64,000 bases of DNA, taken from positions 124,001 through 188,000 of the forward strand of contig NZ_VOAY01000003.1 of the NCBI RefSeq assembly GCF_008369125.1, in the 5' to 3' direction. Under the pieces are notes generated by a model that did not search any database, had not been told where the DNA came from, and saw nothing but the letters and a program-made list of their open reading frames with translations. The translations under genes were made by a program, and so were the position numbers. Source of the DNA: Allopusillimonas sp008369125 (lineage in GTDB: Bacteria; Pseudomonadota; Gammaproteobacteria; Burkholderiales; Burkholderiaceae_B). Positions 26,489-35,880 of this stretch are shown here, in pieces. Position 1 is the first letter of the stretch. Every line of letters begins with the position of its first letter.

Positions 26489-27367
26489 TCAGGCGGCGGC
26501 GCGCAAATAAGAAAGGCGCACATAAATGGGGGCGTAGGGCTCGGCCTGCGTAATTTCGAGCAATGATTCACGTGCCAGCTCAAGCATGGCCAGAAAATGC
26601 ACGACGACAATAGCCGGCCCATCACCCTCGTGTATACGATCGAGAAAGAGATCGGTAAATTCCATGAACCGCACATCATTAAGCTGGCGCAATATCTGGC
26701 TCATGTGATCGCGTACCGACAACTGCTCACGAGTGATGCGATGATTGGCGTTTAGACGTGCACGACGCATAATATCTTGCCAGGCCGCACGCAAATCGTC
26801 AGCATTAACCTCTGGCAGTGTTTGCTCAAACGTTACATTGGCCAATGCATGGGTGCGGTGAAAGTCACGGCCCAATTGCGGTAACGCGTCAAGTTTTTGG
26901 GCGGCAAGCTTCATTTGTTCGTATTCAAGCAAGCGCCTTACCAGCTCGGCGCGCGGATCATCTACTTCTTCGTCAGTATCTGATTTTTTGACCGGCAGCA
27001 ACATGCGCGACTTAATCTCGATAAGCATGGCAGCCATCAATAGATATTCGCCTGCCAATTCCAGATTGTGCTTACGTATTTGCTGAACATACGAGAGGTA
27101 CTGTTTTGTGACCTCGGCCATGGGTATGTCAAGCACATTGAAATTTTGCTTGCGTATCAGGTACAGCAGCAGATCCAGCGGGCCTTCGAAGGTTTCAAGA
27201 AACACTTCGAGCGCATCAGGCGGAATATACAGGTCTTGCGGCAAGGCGAACAAAGGCTCGCCATACAGACGTGCAAGCGCCACGCTGTCGAGGACGTCAG
27301 GCGTACTGTCAAACTTGGGCTCGACCAATGCGTTCAACTCAGCGGCCGCGTCCTTGGGCAAAGACAT
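26489..27367 (-). CDS. scpA: Segregation and condensation protein A
   Basis: Kleisin subunit of the SMC-ScpAB condensin that organises the chromosome. The kleisin N-terminal region is plain: FEGPLDLLLYLIRKQNFNV (about residues 60-78), then ITKQYLSY-type helix VTKQYLSYVQQIRKHNLELA and LLMAAMLIEIKSRMLLP. The C-terminal winged helix ends ITQAEPYAPIYVRL. 292 residues, normal size. A variable N-terminal extension of about 50 residues precedes the kleisin domain. No scpB is present here. Confidence 0.93.
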   Translation of the reverse strand: MSLPKDAAAELNALVEPKFDSTPDVLDSVALARLYGEPLFALPQDLYIPPDALEVFLETFEGPLDLLLYLIRKQNFNVLDIPMAEVTKQYLSYVQQIRKHNLELAGEYLLMAAMLIEIKSRMLLPVKKSDTDEEVDDPRAELVRRLLEYEQMKLAAQKLDALPQLGRDFHRTHALANVTFEQTLPEVNADDLRAAWQDIMRRARLNANHRITREQLSVRDHMSQILRQLNDVRFMEFTDLFLDRIHEGDGPAIVVVHFLAMLELARESLLEITQAEPYAPIYVRLSYLRAAA

Positions 27368-27376
27368 GCGTAATGA

Positions 27377-27568
27377 TCAATCGATCGGGTAGTACACATA
27401 GGGGGGCTGTGGCACCTTGCCGGCCTTGTAGCCTTCTTGTTGCTCGGCGTCTACGTGTTTGTCCCAGAGGCGACCACGACCTTCGCGTTGACGCATTTCA
27501 GTATCGGAATGGTCGGTTTTGTACTTTTTGAGAAACTGGGTAATCTCGGATTCGTAATTTTTTGCCAT
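27377..27568 (-). CDS. DUF3460 family small protein
   Basis: A 63-residue hydrophilic protein starting MAKNYESEITQFLKKYK and ending PQPPYVYYPID. It is recognised as the DUF3460 family, confined to Burkholderiales/betaproteobacteria, of unknown function. The ATG at 27568 fits the family start; a frame extending to 27658 has no support. It is 9 bp upstream of scpA, so it leads that operon. Confidence 0.85.
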   Translation of the reverse strand: MAKNYESEITQFLKKYKTDHSDTEMRQREGRGRLWDKHVDAEQQEGYKAGKVPQPPYVYYPID

Positions 27569-27727
27569 AATGTTTACTTGTAAACGCGATTGAGCCAATA
27601 AGGTTGAGTGTACTTCACCCAACGCTCCCGCACCGAACGGCCGCAACCTGGCAGCCAAAAACCGTGATTACCGGTATTTTACTGTGTACAGATGGCTGTG
27701 CGCACTCAGGCAGGCGCCGGCACAGGC

Positions 27728-28561
27728 TTACGTTATACCGGCGTCAGCATCCAGCAACATAACCAGCTTGCAGTCTGGCCGCGTCGCCAGGCGAAACGTA
27801 ATCTGCTGATAACGCAGCGTGCCATCGGTGGGGTGGCTGAACTCACGCAAACCGCCGGCACGGTCAACCACCGTATGACGCGTCCACCAGTGGGCAAACA
27901 CACTGCTTGCCTGCCTTAGCTCATCGCGAATACCCTGCACATCGCGCTCTTCGGCATAGGCGCCTGAATCAGCCCGAAACTCTGCCACGATACGACTGGC
28001 CCGCTCTTCCCAATTTATGACCAGCTTGCGGGCGGCTGGGTCCAGAAACACATAACGCAACAGGTTAGGCGTTTCATCGCGCGCTGGCCACCCGTCAAAA
28101 AGATGCAGCAACGGCTTGTTTTGGGCCAGCACATTCCAACAGCGATCCAGAATATAGGCCGGGGCCGTAATGGCATGCACGCAGTCTGCCAGGCGAGGCG
28201 GCAATGGCGTGACAAGGTTGCCTCCATGATCAGGGTCGGCACACTCTGCCAGTTCAAAAAGATAGTGGCGTTCCGCCCGCGACAGACGCAGCGTTGAAGC
28301 CAGTCGCGCCCAGACACCTGCAGACACAGAGACGTCTCTGCCCTGCTCAATCCAGGTAAGCCAGGTAACACTTATATCGCACAACTGCGCCACTTCTTCG
28401 CGCCGCAGGCCAGGCGTACGTCGTCTTGCGCCAGGCGGCAGGCCGACCTCTTCAGGCTGAACTCGCCCCCGCACCCGCCGCAGGAAGTCGCCCAGCGCCT
28501 TGCGCCTCAGTGACCCGGTGTGCTCGGCAGAATCTGACAAAACGGATGGGGGTTTCTGCAT
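27728..28561 (-). CDS. XRE-family regulator with MmyB-like ligand-binding domain
   Basis: A 277-residue transcription regulator. The N-terminal HTH (about residues 20-90) reads LGDFLRRVRGRVQPEEVGLP, then RRRTPGLRREEVAQLCDIS and VTWLTWIEQGRD. The remaining 180 residues form the PAS-like MmyB domain (ITAPAYILDRCWNVLAQNKP, then LRYVFLDPAARKLVINWEE), which in structures binds a fatty acid-like ligand. Such regulators usually repress a neighbouring oxidoreductase gene, but none lies here. It follows metH after 24 bp, so it may be cotranscribed with metH. Targets unknown. Confidence 0.87.
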   Translation of the reverse strand: MQKPPSVLSDSAEHTGSLRRKALGDFLRRVRGRVQPEEVGLPPGARRRTPGLRREEVAQLCDISVTWLTWIEQGRDVSVSAGVWARLASTLRLSRAERHYLFELAECADPDHGGNLVTPLPPRLADCVHAITAPAYILDRCWNVLAQNKPLLHLFDGWPARDETPNLLRYVFLDPAARKLVINWEERASRIVAEFRADSGAYAEERDVQGIRDELRQASSVFAHWWTRHTVVDRAGGLREFSHPTDGTLRYQQITFRLATRPDCKLVMLLDADAGIT

Positions 28562-28585
28562 GATTGACCCTGGGTTCTCACAGGC

Positions 28586-31500
28586 CTACCCGAGCACGCT
28601 GGCCAGTGTGCGGCGCACGTCTTCTTCGTCGCGGCCGCTACGCTGTACGTAGTCAGCCAGCTGGTCTGCCCCGATCTGCCCCACATTAAAGTACTTGGAG
28701 TCAGGGTGGCTGAGGTAAAACCCGCTGACACTGGATGCCGGGTACATGGCAAAGCTATCGGTCAGTTGCATGCCGATTTCTTCGGCATCGAGCACCCTGA
28801 ACATATCCTTTTTTACCACGTGTTCCGGGCATGCGGGGTAACCAGGCGCCGGCCGTATGCCTTGGTACTTTTCGGCGACAATCTCTTCGTTGGTTAACGA
28901 CTCATCTGGCACATACCCCCACAGATCGCGCCGCACACGCGCGTGCAGGGTTTCAGCAAAACCTTCGGCCAGCCTGTCGCCGATGGACTTGAGCATAATG
29001 CTGGAGTAATCATCCATATCATCAAGAAAAGCCTTGTCGTACTTCTCGATGCCTATGCCTCCGGTCACTGCAAACATGCCAATGTAATCGGCCACGCCGC
29101 TGTCCTTGGGTGCAATAAAGTCAGCCAGACACTTGTTGTCAACGCCTTCGCGTTTACCCGTTTGCTGGCGTACGTTGCGCCATGTAAACAGCACGTCACT
29201 ACGAGACTCGTCACTGTAAACCTCGATGTCTTCGTCATTGACGGTGTTGGCCGGGTAAAAGGCCACGACACCACTGGCGGTGAGCCAGCGCCCTTCAATA
29301 ACCTTCTTGAGCATGGCCTTGCCTTCGGCAAACAGCTTGCGAGCCTCTTCGCCCACCACTTTGTCGTCCAGAATGGCCGGATACTGCCCGAACAGGCTCC
29401 AGGTCTGGAAAAACGGTGTCCAGTCCAGGAAATGCTCGATTTCGCGCAGGTCGTAGTTTTGAAATGTACGTCGGCCCAGAAACTTGGGGCGCGGAGGCGT
29501 ATAAGACGACCAGTCAATGACCGGACGCGCCGCCCGAGCCTCGGCCAGCGGAAGTATAGGCGTTGACTTGCGATTGGCATGGCGCTTGCGCACCAGCTCA
29601 TATTCTTGCGCCACGCTGGCTACATATTCGTCGACCTGATCCGACATCAGGTTGGTGGCCACACCCACCGAACGGCTGGCATCGGGTACGTAGATAACCG
29701 GGCCATCATAGTTGGGCGCAATTTTGACGGCGGTATGAACCCGACTGGTCGTGGCCCCTCCTACCAGCAACGGTATGTTGCGCTCCTTAAAATAAGGATC
29801 GCGCTGCATCTCTGACGCCACATACGCCATTTCTTCGAGGCTGGGGGTAATCAGGCCAGACAACCCCACCATATTGCAGTTTTCTTCCTTGGCCTTGGCC
29901 AAAATTTCGGCGCAAGGCACCATGACGCCCATGTTGACGACTTCATAGTTGTTGCACTCGAGCACCACGGACACAATATTTTTGCCAATATCGTGAACGT
30001 CACCCTTGACCGTGGCTATAACGATTTTGCCTTTGGAGCGCACATCGCCCCCCGCGGCTTCAATCTGTCTTTTTTCTTCTTCGATAAAGGGAATCAGGTG
30101 CGCCACGGCAAGCTTCATAACCCGGGCTGACTTAACCACTTGCGGCAAGAACATTTTGCCGGCGCCAAACAGGTCACCCACAATATTCATGCCGTCCATC
30201 AACGGGCCTTCAATCACCTGTATGGGTCGACCGCCGGCATCGGCGATCTTCTGACGCACCTCTTCAGTGTCTTCGACAATAAAATTGGTAATGCCTAGCA
30301 CCAGCGCATGCGAGAGCCGCTTTTCAACCGATTGCTCGCGCCAGGTCAGGTCTTCTTCTTTTTTGGCACCAGACCCCTTGACGCTTTCTGCAAGCTCGAC
30401 CAGGCGCTCGGTGGAGGTAAGTTCATCGGACGGGTCGGTTTTACCCAACGGCTCAGGGCGGTCGAGCACAACGTCTTCAACCATGTCGAGCAGTTTTTTA
30501 TCGATATCCTGATACACCCCCAGCTGACCGGCATTAACAATGCCCATGGTCAGGCCTTTCTGGATGGCGTAATACAGAAAAACGGTATGGATGGCTTCGC
30601 GCATGGCCTCGTTGCCGCGAAATGAGAAGCTGACGTTGGAAATACCACCCGATACACGCGCATGCGGAAGGTTTTCGGTGATCCAGCCCGTGGCCTCGAT
30701 AAAGTCGACGGCATAGTGGTTGTGCTCGTCGATACCTGTCGCGATGGCGAAAACGTTAGGATCAAAAATAATGTCTTCAGGCGGAAAGTTAACCTCATCC
30801 ACCAGCAGGCGGTAAGCCCGCTCGCAAATAAGTTTGCGCTTTTCAAGATTGTCGGCCTGACCTTGTTCGTCAAAGGCCATCACTACGACGGCTGCGCCAT
30901 ACTTGCGGCAAAGACGGGCATGCTCAAGAAACAGCGCTTCGCCCTCCTTCATTGAGATTGAGTTGACCACCGCCTTGCCCTGAACCGTGCGCAAGCCCTG
31001 CTCGATCACCTCCCATTTGGAGCTGTCGATCATGATGGGCACACGAGAGATGTCAGGCTCGGAAGCGATCATGTTCAGAAAACGGCGCATGCACTTGGCC
31101 GAGTCGAGCATGCCCTCGTCCATGTTCACGTCAATAATCTGAGCCCCGTTTTCTACTTGCTCACGCGCCACAGACAGCGCTTCTTCATAGAGATCTTCAC
31201 GGATCAGGCGCAAAAATTTCTTGCTGCCGGTCACATTGGTACGCTCGCCCACGTTGATGAACAGACTGTCTGCGTCAATGTTCAGCGGCTCCAGCCCGGA
31301 CAGCCTGGTTTTGATGGGCACTTCAGGCACAACCCGCACCGGAAGCGATGCCACCTTGTCGAAGATGGCTTTAATGTGCTCGGGCGTTGTGCCACAGCAC
31401 CCGCCCGCCATATTGACCAAGCCCGAATGCGCAAATTCTTCAAGCAATGACGAGGTATCTTCAGGGGTTTCGTCAAAACCGGTTTCTGCCATGGGGTTGG

Positions 31501-32359
31501 GCAAGCCGGCGTTGGGGTAGACACAAATGTAGGTGTCGCAGATTTTGGAAAGCTCAGCCACATAAGGCCGCATCAGTGCAGCACCCAGTGCGCAGTTCAG
31601 GCCTATAGTAATGGGGCGAGCATGGCGCATGGAGTTCCAGAAGGCCTCCACGGTCTGCCCCGAAAGAATACGGCCTGACGCGTCGGTAACCGTGCCTGAA
31701 ATCATGACGGGCAAACGCACACCGCGCGTTTCGAACACCGTTTCAACCGCAAAAATGGCCGCCTTGGCATTAAGCGTATCGAAAATGGTTTCGATCAGTA
31801 CGACATCAATACCCCCATCGAGCAGACCATTTAATTGATCGGTATAGGCATCGCGCAGTTGTTCAAAGGTGACATTGCGTGCGCCCGGGTCATTGACGTC
31901 AGGTGAAATAGAGGCCGTCTTGGGCTGAGGGCCCAAGGCGCCGACCACGAAACGCGGGCGTTCAGGAGTGCTGAAACTATCACAGGCTTCGCGTGCCAGC
32001 CGCGCCGACTGTATATTGAGCTCGTACGCCAGTTCTGGCAGGCCATAATCACCCTGGGCAATGGCGGTGGCGCCAAAGGTATTTGTGGTGATGGCGTCTG
32101 CGCCGGCCTCGAGATACTGGCGGTGGATGTCACTGATGATATCTGGCCGCACCAGCGACAGCAGTTCGTTGTTACCTTTGACGTCTTTGCTGTGCTCTGC
32201 AAAACGGCTACCACGAAATTCGGCCTCGCTCAGTTTGCACTGCTGAATCATGGTGCCCATGGCGCCGTCCAGAATCAGAATTCGCTCGCCCAAAAGGCGT
32301 GCAAAGTCGCGACCGTGGGTGTAGGCGGAGAGGGGATATGGCAAAGAAGGATAGGACAC
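28586..32359 (-). CDS. metH: Cobalamin-dependent methionine synthase
   Basis: Transfers the methyl group of 5-methyltetrahydrofolate to homocysteine through methylcobalamin. All four modules are present in 1257 residues. The homocysteine domain begins ILILDGAMGTMIQ and has zinc ligands in GLNCALG and GGCCGTTPEH. The pterin domain contains INVGERTNVTGSKKF. The B12 domain has DVHDIGKNIVSVVLECNNYE, with the lower-ligand histidine in DxHxxG. The C-terminal reactivation (SAM) domain contains RPAPGYPACPEH. GTG start at 32359 with AGG upstream. It faces the btuB-btuF B12-uptake genes across a shared regulatory region that also holds a btuB remnant. Confidence 0.97.
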   Translation of the reverse strand: MSYPSLPYPLSAYTHGRDFARLLGERILILDGAMGTMIQQCKLSEAEFRGSRFAEHSKDVKGNNELLSLVRPDIISDIHRQYLEAGADAITTNTFGATAIAQGDYGLPELAYELNIQSARLAREACDSFSTPERPRFVVGALGPQPKTASISPDVNDPGARNVTFEQLRDAYTDQLNGLLDGGIDVVLIETIFDTLNAKAAIFAVETVFETRGVRLPVMISGTVTDASGRILSGQTVEAFWNSMRHARPITIGLNCALGAALMRPYVAELSKICDTYICVYPNAGLPNPMAETGFDETPEDTSSLLEEFAHSGLVNMAGGCCGTTPEHIKAIFDKVASLPVRVVPEVPIKTRLSGLEPLNIDADSLFINVGERTNVTGSKKFLRLIREDLYEEALSVAREQVENGAQIIDVNMDEGMLDSAKCMRRFLNMIASEPDISRVPIMIDSSKWEVIEQGLRTVQGKAVVNSISMKEGEALFLEHARLCRKYGAAVVVMAFDEQGQADNLEKRKLICERAYRLLVDEVNFPPEDIIFDPNVFAIATGIDEHNHYAVDFIEATGWITENLPHARVSGGISNVSFSFRGNEAMREAIHTVFLYYAIQKGLTMGIVNAGQLGVYQDIDKKLLDMVEDVVLDRPEPLGKTDPSDELTSTERLVELAESVKGSGAKKEEDLTWREQSVEKRLSHALVLGITNFIVEDTEEVRQKIADAGGRPIQVIEGPLMDGMNIVGDLFGAGKMFLPQVVKSARVMKLAVAHLIPFIEEEKRQIEAAGGDVRSKGKIVIATVKGDVHDIGKNIVSVVLECNNYEVVNMGVMVPCAEILAKAKEENCNMVGLSGLITPSLEEMAYVASEMQRDPYFKERNIPLLVGGATTSRVHTAVKIAPNYDGPVIYVPDASRSVGVATNLMSDQVDEYVASVAQEYELVRKRHANRKSTPILPLAEARAARPVIDWSSYTPPRPKFLGRRTFQNYDLREIEHFLDWTPFFQTWSLFGQYPAILDDKVVGEEARKLFAEGKAMLKKVIEGRWLTASGVVAFYPANTVNDEDIEVYSDESRSDVLFTWRNVRQQTGKREGVDNKCLADFIAPKDSGVADYIGMFAVTGGIGIEKYDKAFLDDMDDYSSIMLKSIGDRLAEGFAETLHARVRRDLWGYVPDESLTNEEIVAEKYQGIRPAPGYPACPEHVVKKDMFRVLDAEEIGMQLTDSFAMYPASSVSGFYLSHPDSKYFNVGQIGADQLADYVQRSGRDEEDVRRTLASVLG

Positions 32360-32487
32360 GGGATACCTGCTGAATGGACTAGGCTTTGGGGTGAAGCCTT
32401 CTATTGTATCGCCGCCCGCTCAATTCTTTAGTGTTCAAGAGTCTGGACTGCCTGCTGATCCGGCCAGCGGGCCGATCTGAATCTATT

Positions 32488-32586
32488 CTATGTGGCCGTT
32501 GCAGGCGGCCAGACCAATATGCTGGCCGGGTGCACATGGCTAACCCAGAGAGCCAGAAAGCGCATGTCTGTCGGCATTCAAACCCC
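32488..32586 (-). pseudogene. Decayed inverted fragment of a btuB-like gene
   Basis: Read on the minus strand this stretch gives GLNADRHALSGSLG-stop-PCAPGQHIGLAACNG, which matches the btuB product DQHALSGSLGYRWAPGQHIG LTAYNG. At DNA level 32488-32574 aligns with 33614-33698 on the plus strand at about 73 of 84 positions by hand count. The neighbouring GGGGTTT(G)AATGCC corresponds to 33554-33566, with about 47 bp missing between. A TAG replaces a tyrosine codon, and a second stop follows. Weaker similarity may extend toward 32440. It is a non-coding relic of a second btuB-type receptor or of an inverted duplication. Confidence 0.75.
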
Positions 32587-32659
32587 GTGACGGCATGCCG
32601 CGACACCGCCCCGGCCAAGCGGGGAAAGCTCTTTGCCACGCAAGGCCCCGTGTTAATAT

Positions 32660-32830
32660 TTCGTCACGAAAGAGGTGCTTGTCGCAGCCGCTCCCACGCC
32701 ACACAGTTGGCCTGGAACGCTCTTCGCAAGGTAAACGGGAAACAGCGACGCTTAATTTATAACGCCAAACTGTGCTGCCCCCGCAACGGTAAGCATGCTT
32801 GCATGCCAGCCCGACACCGGCCTCGATCAC
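32660..32830 (+). ncRNA. Cobalamin riboswitch
   Basis: The leader of btuB has the conserved elements in order: AGGTGCTT near 32673, GGTAAACGGGAAAC near 32730, the diagnostic core GCTGCCCCCGCAACGGTAAG near 32774, and the closing GCCAGCCCGACACCGGCC near 32805. This is the adenosylcobalamin-sensing aptamer. It ends about 115 nt before the btuB ATG. Control is probably at translation, since no terminator T-run is seen before btuB. Boundaries are approximate. Confidence 0.92.
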
Positions 32831-32945
32831 CCCTTGGGTTCGTTTCACGCCATTTCCTTCTTGTAGCGGTCACTGCCACCGCCGCTGGCGCGTCACGATT
32901 TTTACGCTTTCGACGTGCGGGGACGCACGTCTTACCAGGTTCATC

Positions 32946-34796
32946 ATGCCTTTCATCATTAAACGGCACACACTTGCCGTACTGTCCTGTTTTGCCACCG
33001 CAAGCGTCTTTGCGCAGACCAACACCATCCCCAGTCTTGACAACATCGTGGTTACACCTGGCCGCATGATCCAGTCAGAACAAGATGTTATTGGCGACAT
33101 CACCGTAATCGATCACGAAACATTGCAAAAAGCGGGCAGCGACAGTGTGGCCGACATACTGGGCCGCCAGCCTGGTGTGCAGTTTTCTTCGCAGGGTGGC
33201 CCTCAAACCGTTACCAGCGTTTTTCTGCGCGGCACAGCGCCCCAGCAAACTCTGGTATTGCTTGACGGCATGCGTATTAATGGCAATGCCACCGGCAGTA
33301 TTGCCTGGAACGCCATTGATCCGGCCATGGTCGAGCGTATCGAGATTGTGCGTGGTGCGGCCAGCAGCCTATATGGTTCCAATGCCTTGGGCGGGGTTAT
33401 TAACATTATCACCAAGAAAGACGGTGATCGCCCGCTGTCAGCCTGGGCCAACGTAGGCATGGGCACCTACGACACATTCAAAACCAGCGCGGGTATTTCG
33501 GGTGCCGCTCAGGGCTGGGATTACGCACTGGCCGCCAGCAAGGCACAAAGTGAGGGGTTTAATGCCACCAACCGGCACAATGCCTTTGGCTACAACGCTG
33601 ACAAAGACGGCTACGACCAGCATGCACTTTCTGGCTCTCTGGGTTACCGATGGGCACCCGGCCAGCATATTGGCCTGACCGCCTACAACGGCTACATAAA
33701 TGGCGACTACGACGCCGGCGAGTTCTCACACCCGGCATACTCACTGACGCGCCAGCAGGCTTATACACTAACCAGCACCAATGAAATTACCTCATGGTGG
33801 GAAAGCGTGCTGCGCTATGGGTTTTCGAAAGACTATGGCGAAAGCCGCTACGGCACTGATAGCGCCGCTTATGGCACGCTGCAGCGCAACTACGCGTGGC
33901 AGAACAATTTCGCGCTGGGTCAGAACCAGAAACTTGGCGTGATACTCGAGCGCCTTGAAGAACGCCCCCGCGCAACCTCTTCGTATACGACCAATCGACG
34001 CAACACCAACTCGGTCGGCCTTACTTATCGCGGTGATTTCGGCCCCCACCATCTGCAGGCCAGCGTGCGCAATGACGACATTACCGGCTACGGTGACGAA
34101 ACCACGGGCGGGCTTGGCTATGACTTTGACCTTGACCCCCACTGGACCATCGGCCTGGCCGGCAATACCGGCTTCCGGGCACCTACGTTTGCCGACATGT
34201 ACTCGCCACTTAACTGGGGCTTTCAGGGCAACCCTGATCTGAAACCCGAAAAGTCGCGCAATATCGAGGCCCACATTCAGTACGCAACCGACACCACCCG
34301 CATCGGGCTGGTCGCGTACCAGAACAAGATCCGCAACCTTATTGAGGGCTATGTCTGTGACCCCGTCACCTGGGACTGCACGGCCAAAAACGTTGACGAT
34401 GCCACCATACGGGGTTTAACGCTTACCGCTTCGCAGCAGTTTGGCAACACCACCTTGCACGCAAGTGCCGACTTCATGCGGCCACGTAACAACGGTACGG
34501 GCAAACAGCTGATCCGACGCGCCAAACAGGTGTACAACCTGAGCGCCGATCACCGCATTGGTGCCTTTAACGTGGGGGCTGAGTATCAGTTTATCGGCAA
34601 ACGTTATGAAGACGTTGACAACACCGTCAGCCTTGGCGGGTATGGGCTGTTTAACCTGACGGGTGCCTACGAGGTAAGTAAAAACGTCGCTGTGCAGGTT
34701 CGCTGGAACAACGTCTTCGACAAGTATTACCAAAATGCCTACGGATACAACATGCCAGGTTCCAGCGTCTTCGTAAACTTCGCATTAAAGATGTAA
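32946..34796 (+). CDS. btuB: TonB-dependent vitamin B12 receptor BtuB
   Basis: Outer-membrane receptor that imports cobalamin with energy from TonB. The ATG at 32946 gives 616 residues (E. coli BtuB: 614). It has a signal peptide ending ASVFAQ near residue 23 and a TonB box region DNIVVTPGR near 32. The plug domain contains SVADILGRQPGV, VFLRGTAPQQTLVLLDGMR and VRGAASSLYGSNALGGVINI. A 22-strand barrel follows, with PEKSRNIEAHIQYA and a C-terminal end SVFVNFALKM. The cobalamin riboswitch upstream and btuF directly downstream fix the substrate. Upstream in-frame codons lie within the riboswitch and are not counted. Confidence 0.94.
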   Translation: MPFIIKRHTLAVLSCFATASVFAQTNTIPSLDNIVVTPGRMIQSEQDVIGDITVIDHETLQKAGSDSVADILGRQPGVQFSSQGGPQTVTSVFLRGTAPQQTLVLLDGMRINGNATGSIAWNAIDPAMVERIEIVRGAASSLYGSNALGGVINIITKKDGDRPLSAWANVGMGTYDTFKTSAGISGAAQGWDYALAASKAQSEGFNATNRHNAFGYNADKDGYDQHALSGSLGYRWAPGQHIGLTAYNGYINGDYDAGEFSHPAYSLTRQQAYTLTSTNEITSWWESVLRYGFSKDYGESRYGTDSAAYGTLQRNYAWQNNFALGQNQKLGVILERLEERPRATSSYTTNRRNTNSVGLTYRGDFGPHHLQASVRNDDITGYGDETTGGLGYDFDLDPHWTIGLAGNTGFRAPTFADMYSPLNWGFQGNPDLKPEKSRNIEAHIQYATDTTRIGLVAYQNKIRNLIEGYVCDPVTWDCTAKNVDDATIRGLTLTASQQFGNTTLHASADFMRPRNNGTGKQLIRRAKQVYNLSADHRIGAFNVGAEYQFIGKRYEDVDNTVSLGGYGLFNLTGAYEVSKNVAVQVRWNNVFDKYYQNAYGYNMPGSSVFVNFALKM

Positions 34797-34800
34797 TGCC

Positions 34801-35733
34801 ATGAACGCCATCCTGTTCGCAGGCAGGTCGACAGCCATGCTGCTTGCCTGTGTCTTGATGGCCGTCGCCTCGGGAACAGCCCGCGCTGAGAGCACCCGTT
34901 TGCCTCAAGAGGCCACTGCGCCCAGAGGGCAGACTAGCCATGCAGCGACCAGCGACGCCACCAGCACGACGCCCCGACGCGCTCTCGTGCTGGCACCGCA
35001 TATTGCCGAACTCATGTACGCCGCCGGCGCAGGCCAGTATATTGTGGCCACCATAGACCGCAGCGACTTCCCCAGCCAGGCTCTGGCTATACCCCGGGTT
35101 GGCGATGGCATCAGCGTCAGCGCGGAAGCCTCGTTCTCTGCGCGCCCTGACATTATTCTCGATTGGCGGCCTTCGGGCGCCTCCAGCACGCTCAAGCCTC
35201 TGGCAGATCGTCTGGATATTCCTATCGTCTATGTCGCGCCACGCAGCCTGGATGACATCCCAAAACAGGTCGAGCGTCTGGGCCGTCTGTTTGGCACGGA
35301 GCACCACGCCAACGCCCGGGCGCAGGCGCTGCAGCAGCACATCGACAGTTTGCGTAGCCAGTATGGCCAGCGCAGGCCTCTGAGCGTTTTCATCCAGATC
35401 GGCGACCCGCCGTTATTCACCATTGGTAGTGACCCTGTGTTGAATGACGCATTAAAGGCTTGCGGGGGCAACAATATCTTCGCAGGCCTCGCGACCGAAG
35501 CCGCACAAGTCAGCCGCGAAAGTGTGCTGCTGAAACAACCCGATGTCGTTATTACGCCCCAAACTGACACACAACGCCTCCAGGCATTGCGCACCCGTTG
35601 GGCAGGCCTGGGCCTGGGCGCTGCACGCGATGGCAAGGTCTATGCCATCAATGCCGACCAGCTTTTTCGGCCGGGGCCGCGCCTGATCGACGCGACACAA
35701 AGATTGTGCACGTTGCTCGACGCGGCGCGCTAA
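34801..35733 (+). CDS. btuF: Periplasmic cobalamin-binding protein (BtuF-like)
   Basis: Binds cobalamin in the periplasm for an ABC importer. It has a signal peptide (TAMLLACVLMAVASGTARA, cleavage near residue 29), a linker of about 30 polar residues, and the two-lobed helical-backbone metal-receptor fold: RALVLAPHIAELMYAAGAGQ, DIILDWRPSGASSTL, a long central helix, ACGGNNIFAGLATEAAQVS and PDVVITPQTD. It begins 4 bp after btuB and shares its mRNA and riboswitch. No permease (btuC) or ATPase (btuD) gene lies in the window, so the importer must be encoded elsewhere. The name rests on fold plus context. Confidence 0.87.
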   Translation: MNAILFAGRSTAMLLACVLMAVASGTARAESTRLPQEATAPRGQTSHAATSDATSTTPRRALVLAPHIAELMYAAGAGQYIVATIDRSDFPSQALAIPRVGDGISVSAEASFSARPDIILDWRPSGASSTLKPLADRLDIPIVYVAPRSLDDIPKQVERLGRLFGTEHHANARAQALQQHIDSLRSQYGQRRPLSVFIQIGDPPLFTIGSDPVLNDALKACGGNNIFAGLATEAAQVSRESVLLKQPDVVITPQTDTQRLQALRTRWAGLGLGAARDGKVYAINADQLFRPGPRLIDATQRLCTLLDAAR

Positions 35734-35880
35734 GCTTTCGTGTCTTGCAGCGCGTACCGAACGTCTGTACGGGTACATGACGGGTCATCTCATGGCTCGT
35801 CATCCAGGGGCAAGCCTGCGTCTGGACGAGGAAATGGATTATTCTTCCATGTTTGATCACACTGCATATTGCTGAGAGCC

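Noticed and set aside
32404..33069. Open frame of 221 codons on the plus strand before btuB
   Set aside because: It runs across the btuB remnant, the cobalamin riboswitch and the start of btuB in another frame; composition is not protein-like.
35734..35880. TPP riboswitch before thiD
   Set aside because: Only a CTGAGA word is present next to the start codon; the other conserved elements of the thi-box are missing.
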